DNA of 17,035 nt from an uncultured Anaerolineaceae bacterium (GTDB taxonomy: Bacteria; Chloroflexota; Anaerolineae; Anaerolineales; Anaerolineaceae), in assembly GCA_937894825.1 (NCBI GenBank), contig CALCQT010000500.1:1-17035 (forward strand), given 5' to 3'. Shown here one piece after another: positions 8,769 through 15,464 of the stretch. Under the pieces are notes generated by a model, which was not told where the DNA came from, searched no databases, and saw nothing but the letters and a program-made list of their open reading frames with translations. The first letter of the stretch is position 1; every line of letters starts with the position of its first letter. The position numbers and the translations under genes were made by a program.

Positions 8769-9842
8769 TTATATATCCCCATTTGGATGGATCAGAACTT
8801 TCAATGCACCATCCTTACGCATCCGAAAGGTTTCGAATGCCTCATGAATATCATCCATCGGAAATATATGTGTGATTAACGCCCTTGCCGCAATTTGACC
8901 TGAGGACATCAGCTGCAACACAGGTTGAGAACAATTTGGATTTGCCCGCACGCCATGAAATGTGATCTGATTCATGATCAGACTTTTCAGAGCGGCCTCC
9001 TGACCATCCTGGGGCGGAATGCTTATTAATGCAACTTGCCCACCCTTCCGCGCCATCTGCACGGACTGATAATACGCCGAACTGTTACCGCCCGCTTCAA
9101 TAACTTGATGAGCGCCATAGCCTTTCGTTAATTTTTTTACGGCAGAAACAATATCCTCAGATTGGCGATAATTGATCGTCTCGTCCGCACCTAATGCCTT
9201 CGCCATGTCCAAACGTTGACCGCTGCCGATCATGATTGTCCGAGACCCAAGCGCTTTGGCGATTAACATAGCAAACATGCCCATAGGGCCCGATCCGATA
9301 ATCGCAGTATCGCCTCCTGGTACTACACCGGTAAGACGGAGCGCGTTAAATGCAGTCCCAGCAGTGTCAACCAGTGTTCCTTCATCATAGCTTACGTTAT
9401 CCGGCATGATGGTTAAAGCTTTTTGATCATAAACCTGAAATTGAGCATAGCAGCCTGGCGTGTTATGGCCATAATGATGATGACCGCTGCCGGCTCGTCC
9501 ATAATTTAAGCAAAGATTATAAAAACCACCCATACATGATGCACAAATGCCACAACCACAATGAGCCTCACCAGAAACGCGATCGCCAACACTCAATTTC
9601 GTGACACCCTCTCCCAAAGCGACGACCTGCCCCGCAAATTCATGTCCCGCAATAAAAGGATAATATGGAGGCCATCCATTCTGTAAGACCTTACCGTCGA
9701 AAATACCAGGATCAGACCCACAGATTGCCACAGATTTGATTTCAACTAAGACCTCATTGCGTAACGGTTCAGGAATATCAACCAGATCGACTGAATACTG
9801 GCCAGGTGCATGAATCTGTACAGCTTTCATTTTTTCTCGCAT
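8769..9842 (-). CDS. Zinc-dependent medium-chain dehydrogenase (threonine/sorbitol dehydrogenase-like)
   Basis: A 357-aa zinc dehydrogenase and first gene of the minus-strand block. Catalytic zinc ligands are C41 (AICGSD) and H67-E68 (AGHEFAG). Structural zinc cysteines are C97, C100, C103 and C111, with an extra Cys at 95. Nucleotide motif GSGPMG is at 183-188. A histidine-rich stretch GSGHHHYGH (118-126) between the zinc loop and the catalytic domain is unusual. Only family-level similarity is seen to the next dehydrogenase. By context it should oxidise inositol or inosose. The start is uncertain: ATG at 9842 has AAGGA 12 bases before it, while ATG at 9830 has only GAG five bases before it. 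The next gene begins after a 152-base gap in which I see no gene. Confidence 0.86.
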   Translation of the reverse strand: MREKMKAVQIHAPGQYSVDLVDIPEPLRNEVLVEIKSVAICGSDPGIFDGKVLQNGWPPYYPFIAGHEFAGQVVALGEGVTKLSVGDRVSGEAHCGCGICASCMGGFYNLCLNYGRAGSGHHHYGHNTPGCYAQFQVYDQKALTIMPDNVSYDEGTLVDTAGTAFNALRLTGVVPGGDTAIIGSGPMGMFAMLIAKALGSRTIMIGSGQRLDMAKALGADETINYRQSEDIVSAVKKLTKGYGAHQVIEAGGNSSAYYQSVQMARKGGQVALISIPPQDGQEAALKSLIMNQITFHGVRANPNCSQPVLQLMSSGQIAARALITHIFPMDDIHEAFETFRMRKDGALKVLIHPNGDI

Positions 9843-9904
9843 AATGGACCATTTTCCTTATTAGAAATACCAATTAAAACTTTGACGACGTGAAAATTAG
9901 TTTA

Positions 9905-9927
9905 TGGCATTCAAGTGGCATGCCACT
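9905..9927. promoter_or_regulatory. Candidate operator for the minus-strand block (TGGCATGCCA palindrome plus half-site)
   Basis: A 14-bp perfect palindrome, AGTGGCATGCCACT, spans 9914-9927. An extra half-site TGGCAT lies at 9905-9910, exactly 11 bases (one helical turn) from the TGGCAT at 9916. It is 63 bases upstream of the first minus-strand gene. The same element occurs in mirror order at 10215-10235. The TGG...CCA form suits dimeric FCD-type GntR repressors, and such a gene lies at 12308; the pairing is inferred. Confidence 0.65.
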
Positions 9928-10116
9928 CGAAATCAAATAAATCGCAAATTTATATATAGAAAAAATTCTATAGCATCTCATTTTCTTTGTCTAATGATGT
10001 TTTGGCAAAAAACCACATACAGAAATCACAGTCTTTTATGACATTTGACAATTGCATTAAATGATCAGAAAAATGACAAAACCAATTTACCTTCCCAATT
10101 TTCGTCTCTTTTTCTT

Positions 10117-10125
10117 TGTTATAAT
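10117..10125 (+). promoter_or_regulatory. Candidate extended -10 promoter element for the plus-strand unit
   Basis: TGTTATAAT is a perfect extended -10 (TGnTATAAT). No good -35 is seen, which extended -10 promoters can tolerate. A start from here would give a leader of about 200 bases containing an 8-bp stem (GCGGAATA 10154-10161 with TATTCCGC 10190-10197) and the operator at 10210-10240. A second, weaker promoter lies downstream. Confidence 0.45.
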
Positions 10126-10178
10126 CAGCGAAAGATATATGTAACTTGTTGCGGCGGAATAAACGATGTTGTATTTGG

Positions 10179-10207
10179 TTAAGAGTTTCTATTCCGCTTT
10201 ATATACT
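10179..10207 (+). promoter_or_regulatory. Candidate operator-proximal promoter for the plus-strand unit
   Basis: TTAAGA (10179-10184) and TATACT (10202-10207) are separated by 17 bases. The operator repeat begins three bases after this -10, so a bound repressor would cover the transcription start. The matches to consensus are moderate (4 of 6 and 5 of 6). Confidence 0.4.
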
Positions 10208-10209
10208 TC

Positions 10210-10240
10210 GTATATGGCATGCCACTTACATGCCATATAC
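10210..10240. promoter_or_regulatory. Candidate operator for the plus-strand unit (mirror copy)
   Basis: Inverted repeat GTATATGGCATG (10210-10221) and CATGCCATATAC (10229-10240), both arms perfect over 12 bases. It contains the palindrome TGGCATGCCA (10215-10224) and an extra half-site ATGCCA (10230-10235) 11 bases from the ATGCCA at 10219. This is the mirror image of the site at 9905-9927. In each case the spare half-site faces the gene being controlled. It lies about 100 bases upstream of the hydrolase start. Confidence 0.68.
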
Positions 10241-10337
10241 ATACCACTAATCACGTAGACCGGTTCAAATATAGACATCTTAGCAGAACCATTGTCGACG
10301 AAACAGACTCTCAATTAATGAAAGGATGTATATCATC

Positions 10338-11300
10338 ATGAGTAAATGGCAAATTCCAGCGTCCGGCGGCAACATGGAAGCCGCAAATGGTATTTATTTT
10401 CAAAATATGACCAACCTTGAGGTTGCGGAACGGCTTAAGAAAAACGATATTCTTTTGCTCCCGGTTGGTTCATCTGAAAATCACGGTCCCAGCGCGCCTT
10501 ATGGCGAGGATACCTTCCTCGACACACGCCTTTGTGAACAGGTTGCAAAAGCTACCGGATGCACAGTTGCACAGCCCATCTGGTACGGCTCGCATCCATA
10601 TCACCATTTGGGACAAAAGGGTACCATCATGATCCCGGAAGAGGTTCTCGCAGATTATCTCGTTTATGTATTCGCCGGTTTCTGGAATACAGGCTTTAGA
10701 AAGATCATTATCGTCAACGGGCATGGCCAGGATTATGTTATTCCTTTCGCAATCCATAAATTCGGAAAGAAATTCCAGGTACCCGCGATCATTCTCTATA
10801 CGCACTTCTGGAACTGCGCAAAAGAAGAATTGGACACGAAGGAAAACGGCGGGCCTTATGAAACACCATTCATCCACGCCGACGAAGTGGAACAATCCTG
10901 GTCATTAGCGCTGTTCCCCGAGCTTTGCAAACAGGAATATGCCGTTAAAACTTCCGCTGCACCGTTAATTCCTGCCGGTCACATCAACAACTCCGCCGAA
11001 CGCGGTGCCGGCCCAATCAAATGGTATAACGCCCTTGGCTCCTGCGGGATGGAATGTATTTGCCAACCGGAAGGCGTTATCGGGGATGCTTCCAAGGCTG
11101 ACGCTTCAAAAGCCGTTCCTGGCATTGAAAAGACGTTGGATTATCTGGAAAAGCTGGTCAATGATATTTTAACCGCCTACCCTGCCGGCCAATTACCGCC
11201 GATCGATAAGATGACTCAACGCAAACGCGAGGATATTGAAGCTGTAATAAAAGGCCCCAACGAACCCGGTGGACGGCATATTTACACATTGACCTATTAA
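10338..11300 (+). CDS. Creatininase-family hydrolase, IolN-like paralogue
   Basis: A 320-aa creatininase-family protein, paralogous to the gene at 1612-2730 but lacking most of that protein's N-terminal extension. Metal-site residues are E47, H49 and D58 (SSENHGPSAPYGED), H129 (VNGHGQD) and H180/E185 (HADEVEQS). GSHPYHHLGQKGT is near residue 87, and the C-terminal half keeps PEGVIGDASKAD and AYPAGQLPP as in the other copy. It heads the plus-strand unit with an IolO-type epimerase 25 bases downstream, so ring opening of a diketo-cyclitol is the likely job, perhaps for a different isomer. I place the start at 10338 because AAAGGA at 10321-10326 overlaps the ATG at 10326 but lies 11 bases before the one at 10338. 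It could instead be the main IolN of the locus. Confidence 0.8.
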   Translation: MSKWQIPASGGNMEAANGIYFQNMTNLEVAERLKKNDILLLPVGSSENHGPSAPYGEDTFLDTRLCEQVAKATGCTVAQPIWYGSHPYHHLGQKGTIMIPEEVLADYLVYVFAGFWNTGFRKIIIVNGHGQDYVIPFAIHKFGKKFQVPAIILYTHFWNCAKEELDTKENGGPYETPFIHADEVEQSWSLALFPELCKQEYAVKTSAAPLIPAGHINNSAERGAGPIKWYNALGSCGMECICQPEGVIGDASKADASKAVPGIEKTLDYLEKLVNDILTAYPAGQLPPIDKMTQRKREDIEAVIKGPNEPGGRHIYTLTY

Positions 11301-11325
11301 TTTAGCGCACGAATAAGGAGGAGTA

Positions 11326-12147
11326 ATGGTACACAACAGATATGCAACAACCGCTATTAATGAGGTTAGCCCCGGAGCTCCTCTTTTATTCCAAGATGGA
11401 TTGTTACAGGCCATTGAAAAAACTGCCGAGTTGGGGTTCGAGGCAATTGAAATCCATGTCGTTGACCCTGTAACATTCCCCGTACAACTCGTTGCAAAGG
11501 CCTGTGCCGAACATCAGCTCAGCGTTGCCGCGATCGCAACAGGGCGCGCTTTCACAAAACGTCATCGTTGTATTACCTCACCGGATTTAACCAACCGTGA
11601 AGCCGCAATGGAAGAATTATTTTCTTATATCGATATCGCGGCAAACCTCGATTCCAAAGACGGAGTCATCATTGGATGGGTTAAAGGAAATCGGACGGAA
11701 GAGACTGATGGGTTTGATGATCTCCTCGCTGCACAGTTCCGGCGGCTGGCGGATTATGCCGCCAGCAAAGAACAGAAGCTCCTGATAGAAGTAATCAATC
11801 GTTATGAGACCAATACATTTAATACCTGTGCAGAGCTAGTAAGTTTCTTGGACCGCTTTGAAATCCCCAATACTTACATTCATCTGGATACTTTCCATAT
11901 GAATATTGATGAAGCAAACCCAGCCGCTGCCATTCGGCTGGCCGGAGACAGGCTTGGCTACATCCATTTTGCCGACAGTAATCGACACGCTCCCGGTGGC
12001 GGGCATTTCGATTTTGCGCCTGTTCTGAAAGCACTGACTGAAGTTGGTTATCAAGGCAGTTTTTCATTGGAATGCTTCCCCATTCCGGATGGCGAAACTG
12101 CGGCAGTGAATGGGAAAACCTTTCTCACATCAATTGATGAGTATTGA
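11326..12147 (+). CDS. iolO: IolO, 5-keto-L-gluconate epimerase (TIM-barrel sugar epimerase)
   Basis: A 273-aa TIM-barrel epimerase of the D-tagatose 3-epimerase-like group. It resembles the Thermotoga maritima inositol-pathway enzyme IolO, which converts 5-keto-L-gluconate to D-tagaturonate. Shared marks are AIATGRAF (69-76), IEVINRYETN (154-163), HLDTFHMNIDEAN (186-198), HFADSNRHAPGGGHFDF (214-230) and SLECFPIP (247-254). E155, D188, H214 and E249 occupy the expected metal and acid-base positions. The start follows AATAAGGAGGAGTA, an ideal ribosome binding site. It follows the IolN-like hydrolase by 25 bases, matching the order of reactions. Hydroxypyruvate isomerase-like activity is an alternative from family alone, but the motif match to IolO is specific. 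Confidence 0.85.
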   Translation: MVHNRYATTAINEVSPGAPLLFQDGLLQAIEKTAELGFEAIEIHVVDPVTFPVQLVAKACAEHQLSVAAIATGRAFTKRHRCITSPDLTNREAAMEELFSYIDIAANLDSKDGVIIGWVKGNRTEETDGFDDLLAAQFRRLADYAASKEQKLLIEVINRYETNTFNTCAELVSFLDRFEIPNTYIHLDTFHMNIDEANPAAAIRLAGDRLGYIHFADSNRHAPGGGHFDFAPVLKALTEVGYQGSFSLECFPIPDGETAAVNGKTFLTSIDEY

Positions 12148-12170
12148 AGCTTTCGCCAGGAATATTGAAA

Positions 12171-12288
12171 CTTTAGATGGTATCCTGTTATTCAGGATCA
12201 GCATAAGGTACAATTTCATTAGAAAAAAAGTATAGATTTGCTCATGGCAATATAAGTCACCTTTTGCTTGGCAGGATACCATCTAAAG
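12171..12288. promoter_or_regulatory. Long-spaced 17-bp inverted repeat in front of the GntR gene
   Basis: CTTTAGATGGTATCCTG (12171-12187) and its exact reverse complement (12272-12288) face each other across 84 bases and nearly fill the 160-base gap between iolO and gntR. The left arm also begins a small hairpin (ATCCTG 12182-12187 with CAGGAT 12193-12198). The right arm ends directly before the AAAGAGAGA ribosome binding site of gntR. It may be a pair of autoregulatory operators (TGGTATCC partly resembles TGGCATGCC) or an RNA stem in the read-through transcript. No further gene is seen in the gap. Confidence 0.6.
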
Positions 12289-12307
12289 AAAGAGAGAACA
12301 AAACGAT

Positions 12308-13075
12308 ATGGTGTTAAAGCAACTTCAGATTGCTGATGCGAGCAAAGCAGACTACGCTTACCGCGCAATACGGGAAAGGATCATCGATAATACCTATCCT
12401 CCGGAAACAGTGTTGTCCATCCGTGAGCTTAGTGTGCAGTTAGATGTAAGTCGCACCCCCGTAAAGGAAGCCATCAATCGGCTGGCGTACGAGGGATTTG
12501 TTGATCTGGCACCTGATCGCGCAGCGATCGTTTCAAAAATCAGTTATACGGATGTAGTGGAATTACTAGAGCTGCGAGAATGTCTTGAGTCTGCCGCCGC
12601 CTATTATGCAGCGCAACGCCGTACAGAAACAGATATCAAAGAACTTGAGCAGATTTCTGCCGAGCATCGCCGGACACCCTTTTCGCAGACAAAATTACTG
12701 ACAGAATGGGATTATCGCTTCCATATTACGATTGCGAAAATCTCGCGGAATCGACGGATCCTTAGTACGCTTGAAAACGTATTTGTACCTTTTGCTCGTG
12801 TCACGCTGCCAATAACCAAAGTGGAATCTCGTCTATATAGGTCGCTTACCCAACACGAGGCCATCCTTGAAGCAATCAAGGAAGGAAACAGTGAAGCCGC
12901 CCAGCGGAGCATGGTGGAACATATCCGAGACATACTCACCTCCGTAAGAGTATACCAATATCAGAATATCCACTTGTTTAAAAACGATACCATGCCAACA
13001 GAAGCTCCAAATTCAAAAATGGGTGTTTCCTGGAATGAAATTGAGGAGACTATCGCTAAATCGCAACAGATTTAG
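12308..13075 (+). CDS. GntR-family transcriptional regulator, FadR/FCD subfamily
   Basis: A 255-aa DNA-binding regulator. Residues 15-75 form a winged helix-turn-helix with the GntR pattern LSIRELSVQLDVSRTPVKEA and GFVDLAPDRAAIV. The rest is an all-helical FCD ligand domain whose metal or ligand residues are visible as EWDYRFH, LTQHEAIL and MVEHIRD. FCD regulators usually sense small acids or sugar acids, so a pathway intermediate such as a keto-gluconate is a likely effector. Its likely targets are the two TGGCATGCCA operators between the divergent units and the inverted repeat just before its own start. A polar tail of about 35 residues follows the last FCD helix. Start chosen at 12308, ten bases after AAAGAGAGA. 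Confidence 0.9.
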   Translation: MVLKQLQIADASKADYAYRAIRERIIDNTYPPETVLSIRELSVQLDVSRTPVKEAINRLAYEGFVDLAPDRAAIVSKISYTDVVELLELRECLESAAAYYAAQRRTETDIKELEQISAEHRRTPFSQTKLLTEWDYRFHITIAKISRNRRILSTLENVFVPFARVTLPITKVESRLYRSLTQHEAILEAIKEGNSEAAQRSMVEHIRDILTSVRVYQYQNIHLFKNDTMPTEAPNSKMGVSWNEIEETIAKSQQI

Positions 13076-13083
13076 TAGAGAAA

Positions 13084-13239
13084 ATGGAAGCGAGACAATT
13101 CCATACAGGTTTATAGAGCAGCTTAGCTCTCTTTTCCGAAATGACAAAACCGGAACAGGTTTCCCTGTTGTTCGATTCAGGGTCCCTTAGTTTTGTCTGT
13201 ATTAATCCGGTGCCAATGCCGCGAACGTATAATGACTAA
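13084..13239 (+). pseudogene. Decayed IolE-like remnant with an IolB-like 5' end
   Basis: Read from ATG 13141, the frame gives MTKPEQVSLLFDSG then SLSFVCINPVP, matching Iol[15 protein letters not shown] then [11 protein letters not shown] (iolE 1163-1237) at 18 of 25 residues; the DNA is also clearly alike. The conserved His after DSG is Ser. The same frame runs upstream through an in-frame TAG at 13114-13116 to an ATG at 13084 giving MEARQFHTGL, close to the IolB start MEARKLNQGY; the DNA from 13082 matches the iolB start at 18 of 19 bases. The piece stops with TAA at 13237-13239 and has no room for a working barrel. It is therefore a fragment, perhaps a fused or shuffled remnant of an iol gene pair. 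The iolE part is firm; the iolB part is less so. Confidence 0.7.
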
Positions 13240-13308
13240 AAAATTACCTTATGTTGCAGGAAAGTTTACCAACTTTTTATAAACTCTCAACCAATATCAA
13301 ACCTGAAG

Positions 13309-13314
13309 TATAAT
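13309..13314 (+). promoter_or_regulatory. Candidate -10 box of the iolR-like gene
   Basis: TATAAT lies 26 bases before the ATG at 13341, giving a short leader. No good -35 is visible; CTCAAC is the nearest at a suitable distance. It suggests the DeoR-family gene has its own promoter apart from gntR. Confidence 0.4.
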
Positions 13315-13340
13315 TCACATGTCTACGAGAGCGAGGGAGT

Positions 13341-14135
13341 ATGAGACTTGATAGACTGAATGCGATAGAGAATTTTGTTATAACCAACGGTACTGCTTCT
13401 CTTGAGGATATTACTGAGAGATTTGGTATTTCAATTAATACAGTCCGAAGAGATGTTTCCGAATTAATAAAACGTGGGAATATTCTGAAGGTATATGGCG
13501 GAGTTACTTCTGTCCAATCTACAGTCGCACATATTCCGGTAATCTCAACAGTTGATCGTTTATCCCAGAATATTGAGGCAAAAAAGAAAATAGGACTATT
13601 AGCCTCTTCATTAGTTCAAGACAATTGCTCGATTTTTCTGGACTCCGGATCAACAACCCCTCATATACTTCAGCATATTGCATCGAAAAAAAACATTACA
13701 GTTGTAACGCACAGTTTAAATATTTTGAACGAAGCGTCAAAATATCCCAGCCTGCAAGTAGTTGCGCTTGGCGGTGTATTTAGTACGGCGACTTCATCTT
13801 TTTTTTCTTCTTCGTCACTTGAGACATTAACCAAAAGTTGTTTTGATATGGTATTCATGGCAGCAACAGCGGTTTCCCTGGAACATGGATTGACAAACAG
13901 CACCTACTTCGAGGTCGAAATAAAGCGCCTCGTGACATCAAAAAACCAGAAAATTATTCTGATGGCCGATCAAAGTAAATTCGGAAAAAACGCATTTTTC
14001 ACATTCTATGATTTTTCATATCTTTATGCAGTTGTTACAGACAAACGGCCCGCGCCAGAATTTATTGATACGATGAAAAAAAATAATATACTTCTTCTCT
14101 ATGACCAGTCACCGACCAATCAGAAAACTCAGTAA
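13341..14135 (+). CDS. iolR: DeoR-family transcriptional repressor, IolR-like
   Basis: A 264-aa DeoR/GlpR-type regulator. Residues 5-50 form the helix-turn-helix (LEDITERFGISINTVRRDVSELIKRG) followed by LKVYGGVTS. The C-terminal domain is the phosphosugar-sensing DeoR fold with IFLDSGSTT (98-106), VTHSLNILNEA, AATAVSLEHGLTNS and LMADQSKFGK. The match with Bacillus subtilis IolR is good in both halves. IolR represses iol genes until 2-deoxy-5-keto-gluconate-6-phosphate, an intermediate of the classical route, binds it. Here the gene sits 410 bases before iolB, whose promoter carries repeats that could be its target. The start follows GAGCGAGGGAGT. A short serine run (SSFFSSSS) lies near residue 155. 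Other sugar targets of DeoR proteins cannot be excluded. Confidence 0.82.
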   Translation: MRLDRLNAIENFVITNGTASLEDITERFGISINTVRRDVSELIKRGNILKVYGGVTSVQSTVAHIPVISTVDRLSQNIEAKKKIGLLASSLVQDNCSIFLDSGSTTPHILQHIASKKNITVVTHSLNILNEASKYPSLQVVALGGVFSTATSSFFSSSSLETLTKSCFDMVFMAATAVSLEHGLTNSTYFEVEIKRLVTSKNQKIILMADQSKFGKNAFFTFYDFSYLYAVVTDKRPAPEFIDTMKKNNILLLYDQSPTNQKTQ

Positions 14136-14276
14136 GACTAAATCCGGATAGCGATATAAAGTGTTTATCCAACTCAAAAATAAATATGTCTTTTTAAAAA
14201 GTGCCCTCTGGTTTATGAAATTCGAAGCGATGCACACCTTTACATTTCACCAGAACATTACAAATAGTTTATCAAC

Positions 14277-14297
14277 ATATGACAAACAATATGACAA
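14277..14297. repeat. Direct repeat ATATGACAA upstream of iolB
   Basis: Two perfect 9-base copies at 14277-14285 and 14289-14297, 12 bases apart, with a looser third copy (TTATTGACA, 14301-14309) at the next 12-base step that contains the -35 box. Direct repeats beside a promoter fit binding by a regulator such as the DeoR-family protein encoded next door; B. subtilis IolR also uses tandem direct repeats, though the sequence differs. Confidence 0.45.
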
Positions 14298-14303
14298 TCC
14301 TTA

Positions 14304-14340
14304 TTGACAGTCTTAGTAGAACAATATAATATTATTCTAC
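14304..14340 (+). promoter_or_regulatory. iolB promoter with overlapping near-palindromic operator
   Basis: Consensus TTGACA (14304-14309) and TATAAT (14325-14330) are separated by 15 bases, two fewer than ideal. A 25-bp near-perfect palindrome, 14316-14340 (11 of 12 pairs, arms GTAGAA and TTCTAC), is centred on the -10 box, so a bound protein would block polymerase. This leaves an iolB leader of about 210 bases. Apart from this and the direct repeats upstream, I see no gene in 14136-14545. Confidence 0.6.
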
Positions 14341-14545
14341 AGTAAATTTAATTTGCGGGGCTATTAGGACTACGGATATCTTTGCCGGATACAGGAACGA
14401 TTACGATCAGGAAAGATCAGAATAAATTTTGTCCTTATTACGCCGAATTTTCATTTTTTATATAAACCGAAAATTTAGATTGTTACATTTAGCTACAATA
14501 TGGAAGAATGAATTAGAAAAGTCTTTTGTTATAAGGAATAATGAA

Positions 14546-15340
14546 ATGGAAGCGAGAAAATTGAATCAAGGCTATAACCTGCTGACAGACCAGAACGGTT
14601 TACACCGCGAGATGCTGATGGACATCGGGGTCCAGGTTTTTGCCCCCGGTGAACATATTGACTTCAATGACGCCGTCAATGAGACTGCATTCTTATTATT
14701 GGACGGACAGATCACCTTTGCCTGGAACGGACAGGAAGAAAAAGCTGAGCGGTACAGTCTCTTCAACGAGAAACCAGCCTGTCTGCATGTGCCTGCCGGA
14801 ACAGCCGTCACCATCACGGCCGGCAGCGCAGCTGAAGTACTGATCCAAAAGACCCTCAATCCGGCCCAATTCGAGCCTGTTTACTACACGCCGAAAGATA
14901 TCAAAGACGTCTTTTTAGGCACGGACACCATGCAGGGATGCGCGAAACGCATCCTGCGGGACATCTTCAACTACAAAAACGCTCCCTATTCTAACATGGT
15001 CATCGGAGAAGACATCCACCTGCCCGGGCGATGGAGCAGCTATCCGCCTCATCATCATCCCCAGCCGGAAGTTTATTACTACCGATTCGATAAACCGCAG
15101 GGCTTTGGCGTATCCATTATCGGCGACGAGCCCATCCTCATTATGGACAACAGCATCTCGGTCATTCCGGGCGGTCTGTGTCACCCGCAGGTTTGCGCAC
15201 CGGGATACGCGATGTTCTATGTCTGGATGATCCGCCACTTTGAGAACAATCCCTGGGTTGACCGCATCGACGACCCCGCCCATACCTGGCTGCATGACAA
15301 AAATGCCGACATCTGGGATGGGCCAAAACAGGCGCAATAA
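14546..15340 (+). CDS. iolB: IolB, 5-deoxy-glucuronate isomerase
   Basis: A 264-aa double-cupin isomerase that converts the 5-deoxy-glucuronate made by IolD into 2-deoxy-5-keto-gluconate for IolC. The metal-binding cupin motif is clear: PPHHHPQPEVYYYRF at 167-181 (H169-H171, E175) with a further His at 213 (GGLCHPQVCAPGYAMFYVW). The C-terminus (WVDRIDDPAHTWL) also fits IolB. The frame is open further upstream to 14429, but I choose ATG 14546 (MEARKLNQGYNLL) because AAGGA lies 8 bases before it and the extra 39 residues (MSLLRRIFIF...) have no counterpart in IolB. The length agrees with the family, about 270 aa. It has its own promoter and is followed 125 bases on by the GAPDH-like gene. Confidence 0.93.
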   Translation: MEARKLNQGYNLLTDQNGLHREMLMDIGVQVFAPGEHIDFNDAVNETAFLLLDGQITFAWNGQEEKAERYSLFNEKPACLHVPAGTAVTITAGSAAEVLIQKTLNPAQFEPVYYTPKDIKDVFLGTDTMQGCAKRILRDIFNYKNAPYSNMVIGEDIHLPGRWSSYPPHHHPQPEVYYYRFDKPQGFGVSIIGDEPILIMDNSISVIPGGLCHPQVCAPGYAMFYVWMIRHFENNPWVDRIDDPAHTWLHDKNADIWDGPKQAQ

Positions 15341-15367
15341 ACGGGATCTCTTCACGGGAAAATCAAA

Positions 15368-15390
15368 GCGACCCTGCAGTGAAGGGTTGC
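15368..15390. other. Small hairpin between iolB and the GAPDH-like gene
   Basis: GCGACCCT (15368-15375) pairs with AGGGTTGC (15383-15390), eight pairs including one G-U, loop of seven. There is no U-run, so it is probably not a terminator; iolB and the next genes may be on one transcript. Confidence 0.3.
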
Positions 15391-15464
15391 GCACCAATAA
15401 GAATTAACGCCGTCACCTGTAAAGAGAAAGCGGCGCTGCAATTATAAAATCAGGAGGGAAAAAA

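Noticed and set aside
10154..10197. 8-bp stem with 28-base loop as a riboswitch or attenuator
   Set aside because: The stem is short, the loop long, and I recognise no riboswitch core; noted only as part of the leader.
12128..12139. 12-bp palindrome CATCAATTGATG at the end of iolO
   Set aside because: It lies inside coding sequence, is not repeated, and a 12-bp palindrome is expected a few times by chance in 17 kb.
14429..14545. 39-residue N-terminal extension of IolB
   Set aside because: No IolB counterpart, no ribosome binding site before 14429, and a good site before the ATG at 14546.
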